64,000 nucleotides of DNA from Herpetosiphon giganteus (GTDB taxonomy: Bacteria; Chloroflexota; Chloroflexia; Chloroflexales; Herpetosiphonaceae): assembly GCF_016907925.1 (NCBI RefSeq), contig NZ_JAFBCZ010000005.1, positions 1-64,000 on the forward strand, read 5' to 3'. Position numbers and translations under genes: made by a program. The notes below the pieces were generated by a model, which saw nothing but the letters and a program-made list of their open reading frames with translations, was not told where the DNA came from and searched no databases. The stretch's first letter is position 1, and each line of letters starts with the position of its first letter. Below are positions 41,765-50,401 of the stretch, one piece after another.

Positions 41765-42392
41765 TTTCGATCATGCCGCGATCAAGCCGAATCAAGCCTT
41801 GAGCATCAAAAGCCTTGAGCGCCCGCCCAACCATCTCGCGTACTGAGCCAATGTGAGCCGCCATTTCGGCCTGAGTGAGTGGCGCTAACTGCGGGTTGTG
41901 TTCGGCTAGGCTGGCCTGTTGCAACAACAAACGCGCTAAGCGCCCGTTGACTGTATGCAGCGCCAAATTTTCAATCAAGCCAACCAAACTATGCAAACGA
42001 TTGGCAAACTCGCCCAAGATCGCCAAGGCTAATTCAGGATATTGTTGGGCAACTTGGCGAATATGCTCACGTGGAATTGCTAATAATTGGCTGCTGACTA
42101 GGGCTTCGCTGGTGGCGGGGCAGCGCGGCTCACGAAACATCGGCACCGTATTAAAATGATCATTGGCCTCGACCAAGTGTAAAATATGCTCTCGGCCTTC
42201 GATTGAATGGCGCACAACCTTGATGCGCCCGCTATACAGCAAATACATAGCGCTGGCTGGCTCACCCTCAAGCGTGATAATGCTGCCACGTTCGACGGTT
42301 TGTTCATAGGCATGGCTGCTCAACGCAGCAATAATTGGTGGCGATAGATCGCGGGTGAAACTGACATGGGCAAATAAGGCATTTCGATCCAT
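41724..42392 (-). CDS. CRP/FNR-family regulator with CRP-type recognition helix
   Basis: A 222-residue regulator: cyclic-nucleotide-binding-like beta barrel (about 15-125: GSIITLEGEPASAMYLLYSG), dimer helix and an HTH (about 165-205: LTQAEMAAHIGSVREMVGRA). The recognition helix VREMVGR matches CRP's RETVGR rather than FNR's ESxSR, so TGTGA half-sites are expected, and such sites are present here. Only one Cys (in EPRCPATS) occurs, so no FNR-like iron-sulfur cluster; the signal could be heme-NO or a small molecule. AACGAGGA precedes the ATG. It is divergent from the cupin gene. Confidence 0.92.
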   Translation of the reverse strand: MDRNALFAHVSFTRDLSPPIIAALSSHAYEQTVERGSIITLEGEPASAMYLLYSGRIKVVRHSIEGREHILHLVEANDHFNTVPMFREPRCPATSEALVSSQLLAIPREHIRQVAQQYPELALAILGEFANRLHSLVGLIENLALHTVNGRLARLLLQQASLAEHNPQLAPLTQAEMAAHIGSVREMVGRALKAFDAQGLIRLDRGMIEIIDPQGLAAQAEL

Positions 42393-42409
42393 CTGTAGTA
42401 TCCTCGTTG

Positions 42410-42425
42410 CACTAGAACGCTCACA
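42410..42425 (-). promoter_or_regulatory. Weaker CRP-type site in the regulator/cupin divergent region
   Basis: Minus strand TGTGA-GCGTTC-TAGTG; the TGTGA half is perfect and the other half is poor. Possible autoregulation. Confidence 0.35.
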
Positions 42426-42448
42426 TCATAGTACAAGGAATTTGCCCA

Positions 42449-42832
42449 ATGCATGCATTACTTTCGCAATTGATTGTTGGTACGTTTGCGCCGCTGGATT
42501 TGGCTCAACTGCGCAGCCAAACCGAAATTGACGGGCCGTTGTGGAGCTACACGACCGAGCAATTGAACCTTAATTTGCTGCGTTTTCGGCTTGGCGATGG
42601 CATTCCCAAGCATCAAAATAACGAAGTTGATGTGTTGCTGTTGGTGCTTGAAGGCACAGGAATGTTGGAGATCGATCAGGTGCAGCAGCCGATTGGCGCT
42701 GGCTCGATTATCTGTATCCCGCGGGGTGCTGCCCGTTCAATTCAAGCCACCAGTAGCGAATTGATTTATTTCAGCTGTCATCAACGCCGAGCTGGCCTGT
42801 TTCCAACGGTCACTAAGCATAACGCCATGTGA
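42449..42832 (+). CDS. Cupin domain protein
   Basis: A 127-residue single-domain cupin. The beta-strand pattern LNLLRFRLGDGIPKHQNNEV, VLEGTGMLEIDQVQQPIGAG and SIICIPRGAARSIQ matches cupin motifs 1 and 2, although motif 1 has a single His (HQNNEVD) so metal binding is uncertain. Its place between the CRP-type regulator and the NnrS-like gene suggests a link with the nitrite/NO module. The site AAGGA precedes the ATG. The stop codon falls within the next gene's CRP-type site. Confidence 0.8.
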   Translation: MHALLSQLIVGTFAPLDLAQLRSQTEIDGPLWSYTTEQLNLNLLRFRLGDGIPKHQNNEVDVLLLVLEGTGMLEIDQVQQPIGAGSIICIPRGAARSIQATSSELIYFSCHQRRAGLFPTVTKHNAM

Positions 42833-42843
42833 GAAATATCGCT
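42828..42843 (+). promoter_or_regulatory. CRP-type site upstream of the NnrS-like gene
   Basis: TGTGA-GAAATA-TCGCT, nearly the same as the DUF542 site (14 of 16 bases). It lies 60 bases before the ATG at 42904. Confidence 0.6.
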
Positions 42844-42903
42844 GCGCTAAATACGCTTTCTGCATAAACTAGCCTTAGATTTGCTCGTTTATGGAGAATT
42901 TGT

Positions 42904-44163
42904 ATGGCGCGGCATAGTAAATTATTTTGGCTTAGTGGTCTCGCAGCGTTGTTGCTGGCTACGCTTGTGCATTTGGCTTTGACGGCTGCTGGCCCGCAGC
43001 GCTGGGATGCTTGGGTGCATCTGCTGCTCTATGGCTGGATCAGCTGTAGTATTTTTGCGGTTAATTATCATACAACTCCGGTATTTAGTGGCCGCAACTT
43101 CCCCAAACCAGCCTGGCTTGAATTGCACTGGTTGGTTTGGAGCTTGGGCGTGGTGTTGGCCAGTAGCGGCCTCGTGTGGTATAGCCAACTGAGCTATCGG
43201 CTTGGCTTGGGCTTGGAGTGGCTGGGCAGTTGGTTGTTTATGGCGAATATTCTCCAACTCTTGCGCAGCCCCAAATTGCGCCCAAGCATGCCTGCTTCGC
43301 CACAGCAACAACAGATCGATCGGCTCTCGACCCTCGCGACCAAAACCTCTGGCGCAAGTTTACTGCTGGCCCTGAGCTTAATTCTTGCCCGTGAATTTGG
43401 CTTAATTCATGCCCGCTGGCTGTTGAGCGCCGAGCATTTGCTGACCCTTGGCTGGATGATGTTGATGATTATCGGGGTTGGCTGTCATGTATTGCCGCGT
43501 TGGTCGGGCCAAGCGCCGCGCAATCCAGGCTGGTTGCGGGTGGGCTTGGGCTTGCATCACGTTGGCTTGCTGAGCATTGTGCTTGGCTTGGGCTTTGATC
43601 TGCCAGCCTTGTTTGCGCTTGGCGCGAGCTTGGTTTTGTGTGCGCTTTGTTGCTGTGTGTGGTTGTTGATTCCAGCCTTAGCAACCGTCACCGCCAAGCA
43701 AGCAAATCAATTGAGCATCGTGCAACCGCGCCGCATTGGGCCTTTGACTATGTGGTGCATTCGAGCTGCGGTTTTCTATTTGGCGGTTGGCATCGGCTTT
43801 GGGATTAGCTTTGCCTTTGATCGGGCTTTGGGCGCGCAACTTCGTCCAATCCATGTTGAATCGAATTTAGCTGGCTTTGCGACGATTTTAATTTATGGCA
43901 TGGCCTATTTTATGCTGCCGCGCTTTATGGGGCGGCCATTGGGCCTCGCCGGAGTTGCCAATTGGCAAGTCGTTTTGGCAATTAGCGCGGTCTTGCTGAT
44001 TGATCTTGGTTGGGCTGGTTTGGTGGCGGGCGTGGCATTGGCACGTTGGTTGCTGGTGTTTGGCGCAAGCCTGCATGGCTTGGCGGCCCTGCTGTTTAGC
44101 CTGAGCATGCTGGCGACGATCTATCAGCCAGCGCAGGTGCGACGTTTGGCGCATAAATCTTAA
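42904..44163 (+). CDS. NnrS/cbb3-oxidase-I-like polytopic membrane protein
   Basis: A 419-residue protein with about 12 transmembrane helices. It contains three copies of the signature H-x4-G[WF]-x6-G[VM]: HLLLYGWISCSIFAVNYHTT from residue 39, HLLTLGWMMLMIIGVGCHVL from 178 and HVESNLAGFATILIYGMAYF from 317, the last two ending in LPR. NnrS proteins protect denitrifiers from NO; cbb3 subunit I is a structural relative. The CRP-type site and neighbours nirK and DUF542 support an NO-related role. GGAGAA precedes the ATG. Confidence 0.72.
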   Translation: MARHSKLFWLSGLAALLLATLVHLALTAAGPQRWDAWVHLLLYGWISCSIFAVNYHTTPVFSGRNFPKPAWLELHWLVWSLGVVLASSGLVWYSQLSYRLGLGLEWLGSWLFMANILQLLRSPKLRPSMPASPQQQQIDRLSTLATKTSGASLLLALSLILAREFGLIHARWLLSAEHLLTLGWMMLMIIGVGCHVLPRWSGQAPRNPGWLRVGLGLHHVGLLSIVLGLGFDLPALFALGASLVLCALCCCVWLLIPALATVTAKQANQLSIVQPRRIGPLTMWCIRAAVFYLAVGIGFGISFAFDRALGAQLRPIHVESNLAGFATILIYGMAYFMLPRFMGRPLGLAGVANWQVVLAISAVLLIDLGWAGLVAGVALARWLLVFGASLHGLAALLFSLSMLATIYQPAQVRRLAHKS

Positions 44164-44275
44164 TCTAGCCTTTAATTCAGGGGCTGCGATTGTGGGGTAT
44201 AGTGGGGCTGTGATGAATTGAGGGCGGTGCAATCAGGTTTTCTGTGCATTGGCCCACATCGAGAAGGATTCTGCG

Positions 44276-45415
44276 ATGGCAGCCCCAATTGTGCAAATTG
44301 ATTATGATCGAATGCAGCAGATTAGCCTGCGGTTTCAGCGTTTGGCTGAGCGGGTTAGCTGGTTGCGCCAGCAATTGGAGCAGGTTGCTGAGCGCTTGAT
44401 TGCTGGCGCATGGCAGGGCGCGGCGGTAGTAAAATTTGCCAACGAATATCAGACCCAGCTTGTGCCTGCCATCCAGCGTTTAAGCACCGTTTTGCGCACC
44501 GCTCAACAGCTGAGCCTTGAAGTAAGCGGCCTGATGCATACTGCCGAGGACGAAGCAGCGCGTTTGTTTCGCACGCAGCTTGTGCTCAACCAAACCACTG
44601 ATCAAACGACCTATCTTGAAATTAGCGAAATGCGCCGCGTTGAAGGCCAATTGTATGTGGCTGGCGGCGCTGATATGCGCCAAGGTATTCATCCCAGCGA
44701 TGCTGATCAAGGCCAGATTGGCGATTGTTTTGTGGTGGCTTCGCTGGCGGCAATTGCCCAACACAACCCCGATGTGATTCGCAACGCGATTGAAGATAAC
44801 GGCGATGGCACTTACACCGTCACTTTTTACCAGCGCGAATCGAATAATCGTTTCAATCGCTTGAATAATTGGCTCGATAATGGCTATGATCAAGTCAAAA
44901 TTACGGTTACTGCTGAGTTTCCAGTGCTGGCCGATGGCACGCAGCCCTATATTTACGAAAATCAAGAAATGCTCAATGGCAAACGTGAATTGTGGCCAGC
45001 AATTATGGAAAAAGCCTATGGCCAATTTTTGAGCCAAAGCAGCGATCCAATTGAGCTGTATAGCACGCTCAATCGGGGTGGCAACCCCGCCGATGTTTTA
45101 GAGGCGATTACTGGCCAGCCGAGCGTGCTTGCTGATCCGCAAACCTATAGTATGCGCCAGCTCGCCGAGCTACATAACAGCAACCAAGCGATTATTTTTG
45201 GCACCCACGAGCCTGAAAATCCCTTAGTAAATCAAGCGGCCTTCGTCAATAAACACTTGCAACCCAAACATGCCTACTATGTGAGCCACGTTGATCAACA
45301 GCGCAATCGGGTTAGCTTGCGCAATCCATGGTCGTGGAACGAACCTCCAATCATTGTGAATTATGCTGATCTTGATCAGGTGTTTAATTCGGTGGTGACC
45401 AATCCAATTGATTAA
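44276..45415 (+). CDS. WXG100 protein fused to a calpain-like cysteine protease
   Basis: A 379-residue protein. Residues 1-100 are a WXG100 domain with W46-Q-G48; the first ten residues AAPIVQIDYD nearly equal those of the WXG100-lysozyme protein. From about 125 a C2-family calpain domain follows: DADQGQIGDCFVVASLAAIA with Cys151, ELWPAIMEKAYGQFL, HAYYVSHVD with His332 and VSLRNPWSW with Asn350, the full C-H-N triad. Calpain-like Cys proteases here would cut proteins outside the cell after type VII-like export. ATG 44276 follows AAGGA. The lipoprotein gene comes 14 bases later. Confidence 0.87.
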   Translation: MAAPIVQIDYDRMQQISLRFQRLAERVSWLRQQLEQVAERLIAGAWQGAAVVKFANEYQTQLVPAIQRLSTVLRTAQQLSLEVSGLMHTAEDEAARLFRTQLVLNQTTDQTTYLEISEMRRVEGQLYVAGGADMRQGIHPSDADQGQIGDCFVVASLAAIAQHNPDVIRNAIEDNGDGTYTVTFYQRESNNRFNRLNNWLDNGYDQVKITVTAEFPVLADGTQPYIYENQEMLNGKRELWPAIMEKAYGQFLSQSSDPIELYSTLNRGGNPADVLEAITGQPSVLADPQTYSMRQLAELHNSNQAIIFGTHEPENPLVNQAAFVNKHLQPKHAYYVSHVDQQRNRVSLRNPWSWNEPPIIVNYADLDQVFNSVVTNPID

Positions 45416-45429
45416 TTGGAGTACGCTGC

Positions 45430-46098
45430 ATGCGTTTTTGCTGGCTATTGAGTCTGTTTATGGTATTGATGGTTGGTTGTCAAAGTGCCCAAGACCCGCT
45501 TGCCGACCAAGAAGAGGAACCCTCCACGATGCTAAATCTTGATCAAGCGACGCTTGTGACCTTACGCGAAGGCACCGATTTCCAAATCTCAGGCCTGAAC
45601 CTTGGGGTTTTGCAAATTTTATATAGTTCAACTGAGCCAAAACAACCAATTGGCGTGCGGATTCGCTTTTTAACCACGCCAGCGATCTTTAATTATCATA
45701 GCGAACTCTGGCTTGATCAAACAATTAATGTCGCCAATTATCAAGTGCAATTGCTGGCGATTGAGCAACAATCAATTCAGGTAGCAATTCGTTTGACCGC
45801 TGAGCAAGCGCCAAACTTGCCAATTGCCTCTTTAACTGATGAACAACTTTTGATTGCGCCGCCCAAGACGAGCGTTGGCGATGGCTATTTAACGATTACG
45901 CTTGGTGAATATTATCCGGCCAGCGCTGGCCAAGCAGCGCGCGTTGAATTAAGTTTTTGGGTTAGCAGCAGCGTGCCAGCGCTTGAGCTAGCAGCAACAC
46001 TTGGGCAAGTTATCGAATACGAAGGCTATCGCGTGCGGGTGTTGTGGCTGCCGAATGCAGCCTATCCAATGGTTGCGCTTGGCTTGCAGCCTGAATAA
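45430..46098 (+). CDS. Lipoprotein next to the WXG100-calpain gene
   Basis: A 222-residue lipoprotein. Signal peptide RFCWLLSLFMVLMVG with lipobox MVGC then QSAQDPLADQEEEPS. The mature protein is rich in beta strands, with two similar halves (VTLREGTDFQISGLNLGVLQ and ISVGDGYLTITL-like; YRVRVLWLPNAAYPM matching YQVQLLAIEQQSIQV). No family known to me. It is 14 bases downstream of the calpain fusion, so they are surely co-translated; a role as an immunity or inhibitor protein on the cell surface is a reasonable guess. Confidence 0.7.
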   Translation: MRFCWLLSLFMVLMVGCQSAQDPLADQEEEPSTMLNLDQATLVTLREGTDFQISGLNLGVLQILYSSTEPKQPIGVRIRFLTTPAIFNYHSELWLDQTINVANYQVQLLAIEQQSIQVAIRLTAEQAPNLPIASLTDEQLLIAPPKTSVGDGYLTITLGEYYPASAGQAARVELSFWVSSSVPALELAATLGQVIEYEGYRVRVLWLPNAAYPMVALGLQPE

Positions 46099-46193
46099 AT
46101 TTGTTCAATCCCCGAGAGAGCGAATTCTGACGGCCAGCTAGAAATATGCTACAATAAGCGCTGATGTTTAAATTTGAGGTGACATAATCCACG

Positions 46194-48374
46194 ATGGCAC
46201 GCACTACTCGCGCTATTCCACAACGTACACTTTCTGCTGAAGATCGGGCTACATTTGAGCGGATGGCTGAGAGTATCCGTTCGTTGGTTGGAGTACATAT
46301 TAATCAACAGCCTGGGCGTTTCATGTTGGATACGCGGATTATGCTCGATTTGGTGCGTTTTCCGGTGATGCGGCCAACGGGCGGGCGGGTAACGTGGGGC
46401 GGCTATTTTACCTATTCGCCGACCTATGCCTCATTAACCCCAGAACAACGCTGGAATTATATTGCATGGTTGGCGGGCGACGAGAGTTGCGCAATCCAAC
46501 TGTTTCGCATTATGCGGCTGTATGCCTTATGCGCCGAATTAACCACAACGCGCCGCGATGAGGCGATTACGGCCATGCGCCAGTTGTACGATTCAAGCGC
46601 CAACGATGCGGTGGCCCAAAGCTCAATTGGCAATGTTTTGACCTTGGCCTATGCCGCTTCGCAAGCAGATTTATTAGGCGAGTGGTTGACCATTTTTACT
46701 CCCTCAAATGCAATTCCCGCCGATGTGTTGATTCGCTGTTTTGCCTTGGCCTCGATCGAAGCCAGTGGCCCGTTGCTTTTTGATATTGCTTCACGTTGTA
46801 ATTTCAAGCTTGGCCGTGGTTTAGGCGGCAAACGCGCTGCGATCGAACAAGCTATGCGCGATATTGCTGATCGTTGGGGCGAGCGCCATCAGACCACCGT
46901 TATTCGCACCATGGTTGAGCAAACGCCAACCATGCCGGTTGCACTGAACTATAGCGATACCTTGGTGATGTGGGTTGCCCGTGCCTTGGAGCTTTCGCAA
47001 GGGGTCTTTTTATTCGATCGCTCCGATGCCGCTAGCTTTATTCGCGGTTTAGCCGCAGCTGCCCAAGAGCAAGTGCGCTCCAACAAAAAAGGCAGCACGC
47101 CGCTCGATGGCCTCGAATTGCTCGATGGCATTCTCAAGGGCGATGGTGGTGTGGTTCAATTCGATCTCTCTGGCTCTGCTGAATATGTGATGACCGAGGA
47201 AGAAGAGGAGATCTTAGAGCAAAAGTTGAATCGCATTCAAAAAGTGCCTGGGGTTAAAGTCGTCAAAAACGAATGGGATGTTTTTTCCTATTGGAGTGGC
47301 CGCCAAAATACCTCGCCCGATGCGGTGTTGATTCGCAGTTTGCCGATTAAGCAACCAAGCTCGCCCGAACCATGGAATGCCCCAACGCCGCCAACCTATG
47401 CCGTCGCTTCCTATAAAACCTTAACTCCAGAGCAACGCTGGTGGTATTTGGATTGGCTGGCAGGCGAGGATGTCAAGCCCTTGGAGGCTTTTTGGTCGGT
47501 GCGTTTCAAAGGCTTAGAGGCAGCATTTAGCCGTTTGACTCCCCAAAAAGCCCAAGAACAAACCGATTCGTGGTTTGATGAGCGCGATCCGCGCTTGCTC
47601 AAGCACAACATTGTAGGCATGCTCGAAACCATTTTCGATCAGACCAACGATGAATCGTTGATGCGAGCTGGCCTCGATCTGCTGATGCCGTTGTATAGTG
47701 ATTTTGGTGATGTTGAACGAGCAAATGCTGCCTTCAACCGCACGCCGATGAACCCCGATCAAGCCACGCGCTTGCTCGAATTGTTGTGGAATGCAGGTGG
47801 CGTGGTTGATGGCCGCGGCTTGTTGTATGTGGCTCGGGTTGGCGGTTTCAACCATACGCCCTTGACCCGCGAGTGCTTCGACCAAATTGCCGAACGCGCC
47901 GAGCAATTGCTCAGCGAATGGGAAATGGATAATGGCCCGCTCAGCGATTTGCCAATTGTGAATTTCAGCTACACCCGCTCCAAGCGACGGGTGGTGAGTG
48001 CGGTCAGCGTTGCTGCCGATGTGGCGCGTCAAGCCCAAGAAGAAATTAAGGCGCAACGCCGCTCAGCTCCACGCACCGCCCGTATGAGCGCCGAGGAAAT
48101 CGAAGCCGAACAAGCAGAGTTGGCCGAACTGCCAACCAACGCTGGCGATGGCCCAGCCGAGGCAATCTATGTGCAATTGGCCAGCGACCCGCAGTTGGTC
48201 GAACTCTATTTGACCTATGGAGCCGACGCACTCGATCAAGGGCGGCCAACCGAAGCGGTAGCCTTTTTGCGCCGTGCAGCCGAGCTTGATCCACGCAGCC
48301 ATGCCAGTTTATTGTTGCCCTTAGCGCGTTTACGCTTAAGCGAAGCCGCTCACGACCAGAAGCCAAATCAGTAG
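46194..48374 (+). CDS. TerB-N-like repeat protein with TPR end
   Basis: A 726-residue protein built of two related halves. Each holds the TerB-N-like motif: YASLTPEQRWNYIAWLAGDE near residue 77 and YKTLTPEQRWWYLDWLAGED near residue 406. The C-terminal about 60 residues (QLVELYLTYGADALDQGRPT, EAVAFLRRAAELDPRS) form a TPR. A basic linker sits at about 610-640. TerB-N domains occur in proteins linked to tellurite resistance and nucleic-acid processing. GAGGTGACAT precedes the ATG. The SNF2-type helicase gene begins 17 bases after its stop. Confidence 0.65.
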   Translation: MARTTRAIPQRTLSAEDRATFERMAESIRSLVGVHINQQPGRFMLDTRIMLDLVRFPVMRPTGGRVTWGGYFTYSPTYASLTPEQRWNYIAWLAGDESCAIQLFRIMRLYALCAELTTTRRDEAITAMRQLYDSSANDAVAQSSIGNVLTLAYAASQADLLGEWLTIFTPSNAIPADVLIRCFALASIEASGPLLFDIASRCNFKLGRGLGGKRAAIEQAMRDIADRWGERHQTTVIRTMVEQTPTMPVALNYSDTLVMWVARALELSQGVFLFDRSDAASFIRGLAAAAQEQVRSNKKGSTPLDGLELLDGILKGDGGVVQFDLSGSAEYVMTEEEEEILEQKLNRIQKVPGVKVVKNEWDVFSYWSGRQNTSPDAVLIRSLPIKQPSSPEPWNAPTPPTYAVASYKTLTPEQRWWYLDWLAGEDVKPLEAFWSVRFKGLEAAFSRLTPQKAQEQTDSWFDERDPRLLKHNIVGMLETIFDQTNDESLMRAGLDLLMPLYSDFGDVERANAAFNRTPMNPDQATRLLELLWNAGGVVDGRGLLYVARVGGFNHTPLTRECFDQIAERAEQLLSEWEMDNGPLSDLPIVNFSYTRSKRRVVSAVSVAADVARQAQEEIKAQRRSAPRTARMSAEEIEAEQAELAELPTNAGDGPAEAIYVQLASDPQLVELYLTYGADALDQGRPTEAVAFLRRAAELDPRSHASLLLPLARLRLSEAAHDQKPNQ

Positions 48375-48391
48375 AAAATAGGTTCATATCA

Positions 48392-50401
48392 ATGGAAGAA
48401 TTACGCCGCCAGCGCTATCTTGAGATTTTGGCGAGCTTGCCTGAGCCAGCCTTTGAGCTAGCGCAACTTGTGCAAGCACTGCCTGAGATTGATCAGCCTG
48501 AAATTGAAGCAGATGTATTGCATTTGGGCTTTGAAGTAGATGAATATTTGATCCGCGCCGATTTTGAAGCAGCATTAACGCCCAATACTCGGGCAACTCG
48601 CCCGCAGATTCCGGTGGCTGCGCCGCCGCGCTTGCAAGCCTTGCCGCCAATTTTGAATGAATTGCGTTTTCGACCGCCAACCGATGGCGAACGCGCGCGC
48701 TTGCTGAGTGGCCACGTTACGCCAGCTGATCGTTGGGCTGTGCGCGAACAAGCTGAACATTATACGCTCAAAGGTGGCTTCGATCACTTGCTTTCGCTCG
48801 AATACGCCGCGATTGATGCCAAGGAATATCAATTGCGCGCTGTGCGACGCGTTTTGGGCGAAATGCATGGCAACGCAATTTTGGCCGATGAAGTTGGTTT
48901 GGGGAAAACCATCGAAGCTGGCTTGATCATCAAAGAATATCACTTGCGCGAAATGATTCGCACATGTTTGATTTTGACTCCAGCACCGCTTTCTGAGCAA
49001 TGGCTCGAAGAAATGCACGATAAGTTTGGCATGAATTTTCATCGTTTAGGCGATGATACTGATATTGCCCAATATCCGTTGGTCGTTGGCTCAATTGATC
49101 GCGCCAAGGGTGCCTATCGTAAAGCTTTGACCGATCGAACGTGGGATATGTTGGTGATTGATGAATGTCATATGCTCAAAAATCACCGAACTGGGCGCTA
49201 TAAATTTGTTTTCAACTTAAATCGTAAACATTGTTTATTGCTCTCAGCAACTCCAGTTCAAAATGAGCTGCGCGAATTGTATAACTTGATTACGGTTGCG
49301 CGACCTGGCCACCTCAAAGGGCCTCGTCAATTCCAAAAATTATTTATGGAAGATCGTCGCCATGCACGTAATGTTGATCATTTGCGGGCGTTGCTTAACG
49401 AAGTGATGATTCGTAATCGGCGTTCAAATACCCTCACCGAATTACCACCACGCTTAATTCATCATCATGAAATTGAATTAACCGATGATGAGCACGATTT
49501 TCACGATGCAATGGTGCGATTTTGCAAACATATCTATCAACGCTATGTTGAAGGCGAAATTGTATTGCAAAGTATCGATGGCAAAGTCGTTGTTTCAAAA
49601 TTGGTTTTAGTGCTCATGACGTTGCTCAAAGAAATGACTTCTAGTCCGCGCGCTGTTGGCCATACGTTACGTGGCGCAATGACCGCACGCTTGGGCAAAA
49701 TGGATGGTGCTGATAGCGGCGAATTGGATCGCTTACTTAAAATCGTTGATGAGATGCAGATTCCATCCAAAGCTCGCACTTTATTGAAAATTGTCAAAAA
49801 CGATGATAGCAAAATTATCGTGTATACCGAGTTTGTGGCAACCTTGGAATTCCTGCGCGATTTCTTGGCTGATCACGGAGTCGAATCGGTGCTCTTTCAC
49901 GGTGGCCTGAGCGGCATGCAAAAACGCAGTGCGGTCGAGCGTTTCCGCGATGGCAAAGCCCAAGTCTTTTTATCAACCGAGAGTGGCGGTCAAGGGCTTA
50001 ACTTACAATTCTGTCATCGCTTGGTTAATTACGACTTGCCATGGAATCCAATGCGGATTGAGCAACGGATTGGGCGGGTGCATCGCTATGGTCAAGAACG
50101 GCCTGTTGAAATTTATACCTTGATTTTACGCGGCACAATCGAAGAATATATTCTGCACGTGCTGACTGGTAAAATCGATATGTTCCAAACCGTGATTGGC
50201 GAAATTGATGCAATGCTTTCGTTTATGCACGAACAACAAAGCCTTGAAGTGCGCATAACCGATATTATTTTACATTCGAAGAGCTTTGATGAAATTCGTG
50301 CCCAAATGGAATTGCTTGGCGAAGAATTACGCAAAGCCAACGATACGCTCAACGAAGCCGAAAAAACCAATGCCGCCTTGTTGGATAGTGTATTGGGATG
50401 A
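48392..50401 (+). CDS. SNF2/RapA-type superfamily 2 helicase
   Basis: A 669-residue ATPase. Motifs: I ADEVGLGKTIEAGLIIKEY, Ia ILTPAPLSEQW, II VIDECHMLKN (DECH instead of DEAH), III LLLSATPVQN, V VFLSTESGGQGLNLQFC and VI RIEQRIGRVHRYGQERP. RapA-like proteins move along DNA and remodel protein-DNA complexes such as stalled RNA polymerase. The N-terminal about 100 residues are unlike RapA. It is coupled to the TerB-N-like gene, so the two may act together in DNA maintenance or defence; that is inference. The C-terminus is a coiled coil. Confidence 0.88.
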   Translation: MEELRRQRYLEILASLPEPAFELAQLVQALPEIDQPEIEADVLHLGFEVDEYLIRADFEAALTPNTRATRPQIPVAAPPRLQALPPILNELRFRPPTDGERARLLSGHVTPADRWAVREQAEHYTLKGGFDHLLSLEYAAIDAKEYQLRAVRRVLGEMHGNAILADEVGLGKTIEAGLIIKEYHLREMIRTCLILTPAPLSEQWLEEMHDKFGMNFHRLGDDTDIAQYPLVVGSIDRAKGAYRKALTDRTWDMLVIDECHMLKNHRTGRYKFVFNLNRKHCLLLSATPVQNELRELYNLITVARPGHLKGPRQFQKLFMEDRRHARNVDHLRALLNEVMIRNRRSNTLTELPPRLIHHHEIELTDDEHDFHDAMVRFCKHIYQRYVEGEIVLQSIDGKVVVSKLVLVLMTLLKEMTSSPRAVGHTLRGAMTARLGKMDGADSGELDRLLKIVDEMQIPSKARTLLKIVKNDDSKIIVYTEFVATLEFLRDFLADHGVESVLFHGGLSGMQKRSAVERFRDGKAQVFLSTESGGQGLNLQFCHRLVNYDLPWNPMRIEQRIGRVHRYGQERPVEIYTLILRGTIEEYILHVLTGKIDMFQTVIGEIDAMLSFMHEQQSLEVRITDIILHSKSFDEIRAQMELLGEELRKANDTLNEAEKTNAALLDSVLG

